From: Prototheca cutis
Lineage: Eukaryota; Chlorophyta; Trebouxiophyceae; Chlorellales; Chlorellaceae
DNA: 21,460 nt
Reading direction: 5' to 3'
Assembly (NCBI GenBank): GCA_002897115.2
Contig: BCIH01000009.1
Location: forward strand, 1,003,726 to 1,025,185
In this document: one piece after another, positions 8,560 to 18,860 of the stretch
Layout: every line of letters starts with the position of its first letter
Numbering within the stretch: the first letter of the stretch is position 1
Notes under the pieces: generated by a model
What the model was told of the DNA's origin: nothing
Database searches by the model: none
Seen by the model: only the letters and a program-made list of their open reading frames with translations
Position numbers and translations under genes: made by a program

Positions 8560-11500
8560 ACAGTCTTCTCGACATACATGGTCTACTCGCCGAGTGTCAA
8601 TGGAGAGTGCTGGAACGACAACCCCTGCGCATACAGTCTCGACCTCCCCGCCGTCTGTGTAGGGCCCAAGGATGCCAATGGTGTGTGTCTGTGTGTCTGT
8701 GTGGTAGTGGTGATAATGATGGGGTCCAAGGGGAGCCCCTTATTCCGCACTGCTGCTGGGGGCTCACAACCCTGCTCCGCCAGGCTGCTGGTGATGCCCC
8801 AACCTCGATGTCATTCCCTGGCATTCTTCGCCCCCGGCACCTGCAGGGATCAGCACACTGTCACCATCATGCGAGACAATATACCAGAACAGTGGCGGAT
8901 GGACGTGCGTGTGTGAGCGTGTTTTCGTGTGGATGGGGGAGAGGATGGGACACTGGGAGTTTGAACAGGGCAAGGCCACAACGTCCACGCGTATGCCGTG
9001 GCTCTAGTCAAGGTGACGTAGGGCCACCCTTGCTCTTTCCCTCCACACTGCGCAGGAACTGCATGGTTCAGTGGTTGTCATATGGTTCGTCGGTGTATGT
9101 GTACCACACCTACACCGACATGAATGTGTCGAGTTGGACGTGCGCCGAGCCCCTTCCCGACTGGACCAACGTCAAACCCTGGATCATCAGGAACTACCTC
9201 GATGGCACGCCGGGGTGGTCAGGGGTGTGGTTTTACAGGGACCGTCGAGAACTTGGTCTTGGGTGGGGCCCGGGCTGTTGTTATCCGTCGCCCCCCCCGG
9301 CCGGATGTTGTCTGTCGTCCCCTTGCTGGATATGGTGCGGCGCCCTTGATCTGACGCTGTCCAGTGCAGCGGTGGCCATGCCCCCCGGATTCCTCGCTCC
9401 TCTGTGTTTCCTTCCGCTCTATCAACCGACCCTTGCCCACCCACCCAATAAAACAAACAGGTAATGCCACGCTGTACGCCGAGATCACAGCCAAGGCGCC
9501 GATCGACCCCGTCGAGCTGCAGGACATCAACCTAATGCTGGGGGCTGGGGAAGGCAGCCAGAGTGCGGTGGACGAGTTCAACAAATTTGTCAAAAACCTA
9601 ACTCACCTGTCCGAGGACATCGAGGCCTCGTTCCTCGATGTCGCCGGCATCCCCTACGACCCAGCGGACCCGGGGCGCAGCGTGCCTTGGTTTGAGTGCA
9701 TGGACGAGGACTGCCAGGACCTGATACGGTGAGCCCTTGGCTGGGGTGGGGTGGGTTGAGGAATGGGTCGGGGAGGGGGGTGAGTGGAGGGGCAGGAGGG
9801 GAGGGGAACAAGAATTTGCATCCCACCCACCCACCAACCGACAATTCCAGGGCCACATCAGCCTTGACTCGGGCGGCTGCCGGTCCAGCTGCACCAAGAC
9901 ACCCACCCGTCTCCCCCAACGCAGCGAGGGTGACAACTGCTCGCAGTGGGACATCCTGCTGACGCTTCCGATGCCCGCGAATCGTCGGGCTTACTTCCTC
10001 GGTCTTGTCTGGACAAGCTGGGGCCTCATCATCTTTGAAGTGTGCGTGGGTGGAGTGGGGTTACAGGGGGGAGGGTGTCATCTGGCACGACCCCATTGGG
10101 GTTTGTTGGTGGGCGTCGCGCAGCGTCCATGGCTGCGCTGCACTCCCCAGCTGGCCAAGGCCATCGAACCATGGTTGATCCACCTCCCCCTTCTGCAGGG
10201 CGCTGGTGCTGATCGTGTTCAACTCGTTTCCAGACTACACCGAGGTGGACAGCTGGGAGGGCAACCTGCAGTGCTGGGGCAAGCTGTGCTGCTGCGGATC
10301 ACTGCTGGACAGCACCCTGGAGGACACGAGGTGTGTGGGTGTGTGGTGGGGGGGGGTGGGGGTGCTCGTGTAAGGTGGTGCTGCAAACATGCCGCTCAAT
10401 GGCCCAAGATGGCGGGCCGGGAAGGCGTCACGAGAGGCCTCATATTGAGCTGGCTCCAGTCATTCGGACAGGCTGCCACGAATGGCAGACAGTGGCAGCA
10501 CCGAGAAATGGGATTGTCTTCAACACCACCGTAAGATCCTGGCCCATCAACTCCATGGCCATGCAGCGAACGAGCGTCGCGTGAGATTGCCAAGAATCTG
10601 AGCCTTCTGTTTGGCGGGATCGACCTCGACCCCACAGACCGCCTGTTTGCGGCGCTCCTCTTTTCAGAGCACCAGAGCGAGCTGCGCGAGGGCAGCCTCA
10701 GGATGGCGCTGCGCGAAGCGGGTGCACACATGGAAATTCGAGTCGTCGTTTGTGTGCTTTTTTTTGGTCGATAGCAGGGGCGTTGAGTTTGGGATTGGCC
10801 AGGGGTACAGCGGACACCCCGCACGGGGTATGCTGATGATGCCAGGTGCCTGGCAGCTCATAGCTGCACGCTGCTTGCTCGTACCCGCAGGCTACGTTGC
10901 GGCGCCGCCGCCCCACAGCGCGTACATCAATGGTCACAAGCGGCGGGACGGGGGGTACATGCTCGGCACGGGCGAGCCGCCGGCGGCCGCGGCGGTGGCG
11001 GTGGGCGCCGGCGAGGACGGCGCGGTGCCCGTGTATAGGAGGACGTTTTTGCACCTGGCAGAGGGCAAGCCTATCGGGCCTGAGGCCAACAGCCCCGACG
11101 ACGCCCCGCTCTGGACGCCGGAACTCGGGGTGGAGACTCGGTTTGTGCCCATCCTCATCCCGCCGCGGCTGCCACGGACGTACGAGGACAGCATCTCCGT
11201 CGAGGACGCCGCGCGCCTCTGCTGCGGTGAGAAATCTGGCCATGTTTGTGTGTGATGGGTATGCATGGGGTTGTTTGTCCCTGGGCAGCCTGAACTCAGT
11301 GGCTTTGTGAAATGAAGGAAACTGTCACTGTGCTCAGTTTGGGCCCCTCGGAACGGCACGTTCCCAGTCGCCGGTCGGCGTGTGCGCACTCTCTTTGGGT
11401 GGTGCCGCCAGGAACACTCACCCAGAGAGGGACCCGTGCGTTGCCGCAGGTGAGCGCAGGCCTGTTGATGCCGGCAAAGTCCGCATGGCGCGGCACATGG

Positions 11501-14500
11501 CGCGGTTTGCCATTGCGTCATACGGCCTGCAGAGCGTGATCTGGGCAGAGGGAAAGTGAGTCCAGGATGTTTTGGGGGATTTTTTTTTTTGGATGAGGTG
11601 GGGACATGTACTCGCAAAAGTGAAAGGCGTGCGGGCAGCAGAAGCAGCCCCAAAAGGCTGGGGTTCAAGGGAAATGTGATGGGGTCAGCGGCGCCACACC
11701 TCACACACCCACTCCAACGCCCCAGGAGGCCGGCGGCTTGCGCGGGGAACATCAAGCTGGTGACCAAGTTGTACAGGGGCCTGTTCCGGCAGCGGGACTG
11801 GTTCCGACGACGGAACCAGGCTGCCATCCTCAGAGTCACGGGTGCGTGGGTGTGTGTGTCTGTGTGCAGGGTGTTTGAGGGTGTTTGGGGGGAGGTCTAT
11901 TTGGGGGCGTGTTGGTGGGAGGGAGGGAACCATGCGGGTCGTCAGCGCGGCTGACCGACTGCATGCTTGTTGTTCGTGCTGACTGCTGTTGATGAGGCAG
12001 TTTTCTGAGTGGTGGAATCACCAACAGAATTTCAGGCCCTGTATCGCCGCCGTGGCCAGCACACCGAGCTCATCAGAGACCCATCGTCGCCTCATGCAGG
12101 GTGCAAGCCAGAGGACTTGCTCTTCGTGTCATGTACGTGGCGGGGCAGTGGACCCATTGCCATGTCCAGTGTGGTCATGACATGCCATGTCTGAATCAGG
12201 AGGCTGGGTGCCGGGCCTGGCCTGGCCGCACTGCCGGTAGTCACACATGGGCGAGCCTCTCAACAGCCCTCCCTTTTTCTCACCTGGCATGCAGACGCCA
12301 ACGTCGCCGGCGGCGTGGTGCCATACCTCATAGCCTGGGAGCGCGAGACAGAGTCCCTCATTATCAGCATTCGCGGCACGGGTACGGGTTTGGCAGAGGG
12401 AATGTGGGCCAAGTGCTACAAGGGGAGCACACGTCATTGGACCATGGGGTTGGAAGCTGGTCGGTAGGCCTGGACTGCGCTGCATTGCTGGCGCCCTGAC
12501 GTCATCTCAAATCCACGCCCCGACCAGTCCCTGGGTCCCCTGCCCATCCGGCTCTTGCAGTCAGCATGGCGGATCTCATCACAGATCTCCTGAGCATGCC
12601 CGTCGACGTCTCGGAATGGATGCCACCATGGGTGCACGAGGTGCGTGGATAGGCAAGCAGGAGTGGACGCTGTTTTGCCGGCCGGCATGTTGCAGCGACC
12701 AGTGCGGGAGTCGTCGGCCCCCTGTGCCTAGGCCGCTCATTGGACCATAATGCCCCTCCTGCTTGAACGATGCAATGCACATGTGCTGCATCGTTATCCT
12801 GGGCAGTTGAAATCGCGATTTTGAAAACCTGCGCTCACCCAAACATGGCGCAGCACGTCCATGAGGCGGGTGGGGGACACATGTACGCGCATGCCGGCGT
12901 GGTGTCTGCTGCGACGGCTATCCTGCAGGACATGGAGACCAAGGGCATCCTCAAGGTGCGTCGGTGGATGGGAGAAAGGGGCAATCGGTGGCATGGGCAG
13001 GGCCATGGGCCAGGTGGGTGCTGGTGGTGGTGCTCCCCAGTCAGCAGTCTTGCATGGCAGGCCGGCACACACATCCAACACGCCATCTCCCCCTCCCCAC
13101 CCCCCTGCAGCTGCTGCTCCTCCGGGAGCAGCGCCAAGCGGTGATGGCCAGGATGTCTGTGCAGCCGGGCGGCATGGGTGTCCCACTCGCGGCCATGCAC
13201 CGCGGCGACGAAGTCGACCCCCTCACGTTGGATGGCGCTGGGCACCAGCCCCAAGGCGCGTTTTTGTTGGGGCGTGTGCGTGTGTGTGTCTGTTGCTCGG
13301 CAAAGCGTCCAGAGGAGAGGAGGTGAGAGATGAAGCTGGGGCCCCGCACATGGCCCACCAACCATGGCGAGCCTGGTATGCATGATCGGTGACCGAGCAG
13401 GCTGCCTATGCCCGAAGAATGAGTGAACGAAATTGTATGCATCGACCCTCTCGATCCTGCAGGGGCCAACCAGGTGCAGGATGGAGGGTACACGAGCACT
13501 GAGCGGTTCCGCAAGCTGCTCGACGCTCTGCGGGGCCGAGACAAGCAGCTCGTGCTGACCGGCCATTCCCTGGGCGCCGCCATCGCGTGCATGCTTTCCT
13601 TCCAGCTGCGCGAGGAGTGCCTAGGTGTGTGTGCTTGTGTGTGTGTGTTTTTTTGAACTGCATCGGTCGGACGAGTGGGATGCGAGCTTGCATTTAAGAG
13701 GGCAGGGCCTGCAAGGAAGGGATCAGTGCCACTGATGCAGCATGTGCGCTCGCATTGCTGATAGAATATCACCGAGCGCACTGGTTTCTCGTCGCCTCAT
13801 ACCCTTGCAGACCTCACATGCTGGGCGTTCTGTCCCCCCGGGGGTCTGGCGAGTTGGAGCCTTGTCCGCGCGTCACGTGAATTCTGCACGTCGGTGGTCG
13901 TGGGCAAGGACGTCATCAGCCGCCTGTCATTTAACACCCTGCAGCGTGCTGTGGACGAGATGATGGTCTGCCTGGCCAGGTGTGTTGGGTTGAAAGAAGG
14001 TCCTGGCATTGCTCCATGGCCAGCCTGCTCCCCCGCCCGGCACGCCTCGCTGCCCAGCCGTGGAGGCGGGGTCACCTCGTTCCGAATGTTAGGGACTCGA
14101 CAACCCCTGGCCCCGTGCCGCACACCCAGCTCACAGAGAAAACCCGTCCACCCCGTTGGATGTCACAGATGCCGCCGGCCCAAGCTCCTGGTGCTTGCTG
14201 ACGTTTTGCTCGGGCGGCGGCGGGATGGCCGCATGCCACCGCCGACGCTGTGTGACGTGGAACAGATCCCAAAGGAGAACTATTCGCGGCTCAGAAGGTG
14301 TTCTTATAGAGCAATTTATTGTGTGTGTGTTGTGTGTGTGTGTGTGTACACGCCGGTGGAGGCTTGGCATAGTGCCTGTGGCGCCTTTGATTGGCAAAGC
14401 GCACCAATGCCCCAATCCCCCACAGGTACTTTGTCGCTTCAAGGGCGCAGGTGCACCTGCAGCCTGAGCTGTATCCTCCGGGAGACATCATGTTCCTGCG

Positions 14501-14826
14501 ACCCCTGACGGGGCGGTCAACGAGTTGGGACGCCGTGCACATCAACGGTGCAGGTATGTTAGTTGTTGTGTGCTGGAAGGGAGGGGGGGCTGTGCCGAGA
14601 ACTGGGCTGAGGAGGCACAGCTTGGGCCTGTACTGCCACACATCTTCCCAGCCCAAGGCTGCATTGATTCCCACACTTTCTTTCTTTCCTGGCAGAGCTC
14701 ATTGGCGAGGGCATCCAGTTGACGCCCTCCATGCTTGTTCATCACCGACTGTACAACTTGGTGGAGGCGCTGGAGGCCTGCAACACTGAAGCATTGCTTG
14801 ACGAAGAATCCTGCAATCCCTGCTGA
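7451..14826 (+). CDS. DAGL: sn-1-specific diacylglycerol lipase (class 3 lipase), multi-exon
   Basis: The enzyme releases the sn-1 fatty acid of diacylglycerol to give 2-monoacylglycerol. About 24 exons: 7451-7496, 7633-7725, 7866-8006, 8241-8330, 8564-8680, 8847-8904, 9056 to about 9204 (3' end unresolved), 9461-9728, 9925-10041, 10199-10330, 10567-10721, 10891-11226, 11450-11555, 11726-11841, 12028-12132, 12295-12381, 12561-12640, 12854-12955, 13111-13273, 13463-13624, 13811-13979, 14169-14297, 14426-14553, 14696-14826. They give about 1060-1075 aa and all junctions but one agree in phase. The N-terminus MPELRLFRRRWHIAS resembles animal DAGLs. Four membrane helices follow: exon 2, exon 3 (VYGMFGLLLLLSIVE), exon 4 (LWVLLLAWT) and exons 9-10. 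The lipase domain has IISIRGTVSMADLITDLL. The nucleophile is in TGHSLGAA (Ser codon 13567-13569), the Asp is in VVGKDVISRL (13909-13911), and the His is in the HH pair at 14740-14745. Neighbours suggest no pathway. Confidence 0.93.
8526..8562 (+). repeat. Poly-C tract and (CA)n repeat at a splice acceptor
   Basis: Twenty C residues (8526-8545) run into a CA dinucleotide repeat that ends directly in the CAG acceptor of lipase exon 5 at 8563. The repeat serves as the polypyrimidine tract of the intron, so length variation could affect splicing. Confidence 0.85.
14321..14347 (+). repeat. (GT)n microsatellite in a lipase intron
   Basis: A GT repeat interrupted once lies 24 nt into the intron 14298-14425. 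It is the longest example of the TG-rich 5' intron segments that recur throughout this gene. Confidence 0.85.
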
Positions 14827-15469
14827 GAGCTGTGCTATTGCACCGCCGGGCATGGGGCCACTGCCCGACCGGTGTCTGTATGGCAGGCATGCATGCATGC
14901 ATGCGTGCGTGCTAGAGCCCGCGAAAGCTGGACTACATTGCTGAAAACCCGTGATTTTTAATCTGCAAATGAACCATTGCTGCACAGGGTGCACAGGCAT
15001 GCTGCACACCACATTTTGGGTGGTGGTGGCGTGGGTGCACCTGATCGTTCTGGGGCATCCCTAAGGCTGGCCCAGCAGCGCCGCTGCGTGGCGCACGGAC
15101 CGCGGGCAGCGCACAGTGACGGCGGAGCCTCACCTGATTCCCATCTGCATGAAGACGGGGCACATCTCGTGGACAGAAGACGCTGTGTGCATGATGGGGT
15201 GCGATGGTCCAGCACAGCACAGTGAGAGGGAAGGTCAACGAGCTGGCAAGGCTGAACCTCAGCCGACAGTCATCACGTAATCCAGCCCGCGTCCCACGGA
15301 ATGACCCACCCGAATCGTCTTCCCTGCTGCTCGTTGTCCATTCTCCGCTAGGTCTTGAGCTTGGAATGTTTTGGTATAGTGCAGGGTCGCGCCGTCAGGT
15401 TCCCACTTGCTCCTGACACGCAGCGCAGGGTCGCGGCATTGGGGGGCCAGATCGCCGCCTCATCGTGCA
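14827..15469. other. Intergenic region between lipase and nitrilase genes
   Basis: This holds the lipase 3' UTR and the nitrilase promoter and 5' UTR. A short tandem run of GCAT units changing to GCGT units sits at 14887-14910. ORFs on both strands at about 14930-15240 lack recognisable domains. A minus-strand piece near 15145-15205 ends in a plausible GTGAGG donor, but I find no partner exon. Confidence 0.45.
14887..14910 (+). repeat. Short GCAT/GCGT tandem repeat
   Basis: Four GCAT units are followed by two GCGT units in the 3' flank of the lipase gene. The GCAT part is self-complementary. Confidence 0.85.
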
Positions 15470-16390
15470 ATGGTGCGCTCGACGGTTGCCGCTTTGCAGA
15501 TCGGCGCCTCCCCCCAGGGGGCGGCGGCGACCCTGGAGCTGATCCTGTCTTTCGAAGGCCAGATCAAGGATTCTGGGGCCAGCCTGGTGGTGATGCCCGA
15601 GGCGGTGCTGGGTGGCTATCCCAAGGGTGAGACCTTTGGCACCTACCTGGGCTACCGCATGCCCGAGGGCCGCGAGGCCTTTGCCCGCTACTACGGCAAC
15701 TCCATCGACGTGCCGGGCCCCGAGACGGACGAGCTGGCGGGCCTGGCCCAGCGCACCGGGGCGTACCTGGTGGTTGGGGTCATCGAGCGCGCCGGCAACA
15801 CGCTGTACTGCGCCGCGCTGTTCTTCTCGCCCTCCGAGGGCCTGGTGGCCAAGCACCGCAAGCTGATGCCGACGGGGACGGAGCGCTTGATCTGGGGCCA
15901 GGGCGACGGGTCCACGCTCCCGACTGTGGAGACGCCGGCGGGCCGTGTCGGCGCGGCCATCTGCTGGGAGAACCACATGCCCCTGCTGCGCACGGCCATG
16001 TACGCCAAGGGCGTCCAGGTGTGGTGCGCACCCACGGTGGACGAGCGCGACGTGTGGCAGGCATCCATGCGCCACATCGCGCACGAGGGGCGCATGTTCG
16101 TGGTCAGCGCCTGCCAGGTGCAGCCCTCGCCTGCGGAGCTTGGCGTCGAGGTGCCGCACTGGGACGCGGCGCGACCCCTCATCCGAGGCAACAGCGTCAT
16201 CGTGGGGCCACTGGGCGACGTGCTAGCGGGGCCGCTGGTCAATGAGATCGGCCTGCTCACCGCCACCATCGAGACCGACGACATCGCTCGCGCGCGCTAT
16301 GACTTTGACCCAGTCGGGCACTATGCACGGCCAGACGTATTTTCCCTGTCGGTCGACGAGCGTGCTAAGTACACCGTGAAATTTTGCTAG
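15470..16390 (+). CDS. Nitrilase, intronless, bacterial type
   Basis: This 306-aa protein belongs to the nitrilase branch of the carbon-nitrogen hydrolase superfamily, which hydrolyses a nitrile to the carboxylic acid and ammonia. The catalytic triad is visible: Glu44 in [14 protein letters not shown], Lys131 in [14 protein letters not shown] and Cys165 in [14 protein letters not shown]. Other family signatures are [32 protein letters not shown] and the C-terminal [15 protein letters not shown]. The length is full for the family. The frame is open upstream to 15407, but the ATG at 15470 ([12 protein letters not shown]) matches the usual family start. No intron interrupts it, unlike the lipase gene next door, and the sequence reads like a proteobacterial nitrilase, which suggests transfer from bacteria. 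No targeting peptide is evident, so the product is probably cytosolic. The substrate cannot be read from sequence. Confidence 0.96.
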   Translation: MVRSTVAALQIGASPQGAAATLELILSFEGQIKDSGASLVVMPEAVLGGYPKGETFGTYLGYRMPEGREAFARYYGNSIDVPGPETDELAGLAQRTGAYLVVGVIERAGNTLYCAALFFSPSEGLVAKHRKLMPTGTERLIWGQGDGSTLPTVETPAGRVGAAICWENHMPLLRTAMYAKGVQVWCAPTVDERDVWQASMRHIAHEGRMFVVSACQVQPSPAELGVEVPHWDAARPLIRGNSVIVGPLGDVLAGPLVNEIGLLTATIETDDIARARYDFDPVGHYARPDVFSLSVDERAKYTVKFC

Positions 16391-16699
16391 GCCTTGGAGG
16401 ATGGGGTTGCCATAATTGCCACTGGCACTAGGAGCAGAGATGGCGGTGGCAGCAGAGAAGATGGCGGCTATACGGTCGCTACCACTGCGGCCGCTGTCGT
16501 CAACCCCACTGCTCTCACTGCCGCCAGCCCCATCACTGCCATCACCGCCGCCACCCTCGTCTGCACTACCATCCCGATGCGATGATGTGCTACACCCATA
16601 CTGCTCTTCTTGTATCATTCGTGGCATTATCATCCATGCCATGCACGTGTACAAACGACCTCCTGTGGCCATGGCATGACTTCCTGGCATGCTCTTCTA

Positions 16700-16704
16700 T
16701 GTAA
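16700..16704 (+). promoter_or_regulatory. Candidate TGTAA polyadenylation signal for the nitrilase gene
   Basis: TGTAA is the common near-upstream poly(A) element in chlorophytes. This copy is on the correct strand about 310 nt downstream of the nitrilase stop. A pentamer occurs often by chance, so the call is weak. Confidence 0.25.
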
Positions 16705-17416
16705 TGTCATTGTTTACTGGAGCTATTGCTGGCCAGGTGATGGCCATGGCCCCTTGTCCCCTACAGAAGACTCTTGGGTGACAGATCTGGGTTACTGCGG
16801 GCTTTTCATATAGAGCCTGATAAACAGCGAGGTATCCTGAGCATGGCACTCCAAAAGCATTGTTCAGGATATGCTTTGCCACGCCCAACGAGTGCAGCTC
16901 GCTCATGTACGACCTCATCACCGTGGCCCAGATGCTGCTGGCCCACGACGTCACGTGCCTCACAGTCCTTCGCTGTCGCGCACGACTGGGGCGCGCCGGG
17001 CGCGCGCCGGGACAGCGTCGGGTGGTGGCCACCACCGACTGCAACGCCGTCCTGCGCGCCCGGGTCGACGTGACGAGGGCGTGGGCGGTGGCAAGGTCAT
17101 CGCGGCAGAGATCGTTGTGACGGGGATGATGGTGACGGCGGCGGTTGAGGAGTCGGAGGAGGTGGTGGCGGTGGAACCGCGGAATGAGGCCCATCTCTGC
17201 AGCGGTCGCTCCGCCTGGCGGACCTCGCCTCCTCACGCCGCGACAGGGTGCGTGGGCGGTGGCACGTGCGCGGGCGGGGCAGTGGGACATGAGGCTACAC
17301 CTCCCATGCTTGCTTACTTGTTTGTGGAATGCCGTCGCGGGCGGGCACAGTCACCCTCATGCCCTCACCCACGCGTGCACGAGCGCGTCTGATCGCCCGG
17401 CCGGCACCGCACCGGG

Positions 17417-17472
17417 CCCCCCCCCCCCCCCCCCCCCCGCCCCCCCCCCGCCCCCCCCCCCCCCCCCCCCCC
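17417..17472 (+). repeat. 56-nt poly-C tract interrupted by two G
   Basis: Positions 17417-17472 are C except for G at 17439 and 17450. The complementary strand is poly-G and could form a G-quadruplex. It lies outside any gene I can support. Confidence 0.9.
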
Positions 17473-17749
17473 GGGCAGCTGCCCGGAGTGCCGTCGATCG
17501 CGACTGCCGCATATCAGGACGTCCTGCACAGGGTGTGCTTGCGACCTCCCTGTGCGACCCGGTGTTTTGTCCACCGTGTCTGCCGCCGTGCCGGTCGCCC
17601 CCATGCCCGATGCGGACGACAGCCGCCATGCACTGCTTGCCCCTATGATGTGCAGCACACGCCGCTGTTTGCCCTGGTCGCGCCTGCCGTCGGAGGCCGG
17701 TGCGGGCATCCCAAGTGAGCGGCCCTGGGGGAGGGGAGAGATCGAGGGG

Positions 17750-18532
17750 TCTGCGCCTGGGGCAGCGGGGGTTGCGCGCAGAGCTGGCTGCCCCGGCCGC
17801 CGCCGCCCGCCGGTGGTCCACCACCATCCCTGTTCCTCTGTCCAGAGCTGTGACACCTTGTGGATCCAGTCTGGAAGCAGGGAAGCAGGGCCTGGGCATG
17901 TGTGACGTAGCCAGGCAGCTCCGCCACGGGGCAGCCACGCAGGTTGAGCTGGTTGATGGAGGTGGTGTCACGCAGGGGCTCCAGAGCATGCAGTGTGGCA
18001 ATGGGATTGGACCTTGCTTCCAGAATCCGGACCGAAAGCAGCTTGGCCAGGCTGCTCAGCAGCCGCTGCAACTTGTGAGTTACTCGCAGCGCTCGCAGCT
18101 TGGTCAGCGCGCGGGGGACGCAGAGACAGGCACACCAAGAAAACCCCCATACTCGCATCATCCAGCCATCCACACACGTGCGTCAGGCCTGTACCCAGGT
18201 CGGAGATGGCATTGTGGGAAAATTGCAGCTTCTCCAGTGACTGGCACCCCACCAGCCAGGAGGGGCGAACCGCCACAGCGTTGTGGGACAGGATCAGGGT
18301 GTTCAGCTCCCGGCGGCGCGTCAGGCCCCTACCAGCATTATGCCATTGTCGTTGGCAGTGGGGGCATTGAGATCGGGCAGGTACCCCACCGCCAGCTCAC
18401 CATGCAGCGCGTTCCGAGCCAGGTTGAGCACCTCGAGAGAGTCGCAGCCGCGCAGCACGTCAATGCTGTCAACCTGGTTTCCACCTGGTTGCCAGCCAGG
18501 GAAATCCAGCGCAGAGATGTGGGTGGGTGGGT

Positions 18533-18580
<48 letters not shown>

Positions 18581-18860
18581 AAGCCATCTACCTTGCCTAG
18601 GGTAGTTGTGGCTGGCATCCACGCGCATCCGGGAACGGCACACGGGCCCGGCGGCCTGCATGGTCGATGCCGGGCCTATGAGGGCCCCATTGGAAATAAT
18701 ACTGTTCCATCGTCTGCATGTGCCTGCATTGTGGCCCGCTCCCACACCAGCACCACCGCAATACCGTGGTGATGCCTCGCCCTGCCTCCAGCCGCTGTAC
18801 CGCCGCAAGATCGGTGTCCGAGTGCAGCTCCCGCACCAGGGCCGGCGTGAGCTTGGCCAT
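17750..18860 (-). CDS. Leucine-rich-repeat protein gene, reading frame broken (possible pseudogene)
   Basis: The start is MAKLTPALVRELHSDTDLAA (exon 18860-18765, phase 0). Exon 18655-18592 follows with RVDASHNY and ends at a GTAGAT donor. LRR-type units continue downstream: VLRGCDSLEVLNLARNAL (from 18473), YLPDLNAPTANDNGIML, LNTLILSHNAVAV, LEKLQFSHNAISDL, then after a 79-bp intron (18099-18177) LNLRGCPVAELPGY and LDPQGVTALDRGTG. This resembles SDS22-like LRR proteins, which bind other proteins. The units do not stay in one frame. There is an 11-bp tandem duplication at about 18472-18490, a one-base shift near 18321-18330 and another near 17870. The intron at 18474-18591 carries 46 G's (plus strand). 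Several LRR consensus leucines are also replaced. Either the gene is decaying or the draft sequence has indels here. The 3' end is not resolved. Confidence 0.55.
18533..18578 (+). repeat. 46-nt poly-G homopolymer preceded by GGGT units
   Basis: Three GGGT units (18521-18532) lead into 46 consecutive G residues. On the coding strand of the LRR gene this is poly-C inside an intron, just before the acceptor side. The G-rich strand meets the pattern for G-quadruplex formation. Such a run is also prone to sequencing and assembly error. Confidence 0.9.

Larger units (their letters stand above)
16391..17749. other. Region with no assigned gene, low-complexity and C-rich
   Basis: The nitrilase 3' UTR begins here. 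A TGTAA pentamer, the green-algal polyadenylation signal, occurs at 16700-16704, about 310 nt after the stop. Positions 16430-16570 are a degenerate trinucleotide-rich stretch (GCC/CAC/ACT). At 16860-17117 an 86-codon plus-strand ORF has protein-like composition at its start (ECSSLMYDLITVAQMLLAHD), but I recognise no domain and no clear splice partners. A long poly-C tract follows at 17417-17472. The 3' part of the broken LRR gene may extend into the right end. Confidence 0.45.

Noticed and set aside
9851..9924. Apparent lipase exon sequence (ISLDSGGCRSSC) before the exon at 9925
   Set aside because: Its frame cannot be joined to the phase-2 end at 9728, while the acceptor at 9924 joins perfectly; so this stretch is intron.
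14930..15240. Overlapping ORFs on both strands downstream of the lipase gene
   Set aside because: No motif in any frame and no coherent exon pairs.
15407..15469. Upstream start that would extend the nitrilase by 21 codons
   Set aside because: The extension is Arg/Ser-rich with no clear function, and the family normally starts at the [10 protein letters not shown] position.
16774..17073. ORF containing AVAHDWGAPG, reminiscent of alpha/beta-hydrolase HDWG motifs
   Set aside because: Only this short string matches; no nucleophile-elbow context, strand pattern or other hydrolase motif is present in the frame.
18365..18407. Possible intron starting at a GTGAGC donor after ARNALH in the LRR gene
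   Set aside because: No downstream acceptor restores the next LRR frame, and the supposed intron itself encodes LRR-like sequence; a frameshift fits better.
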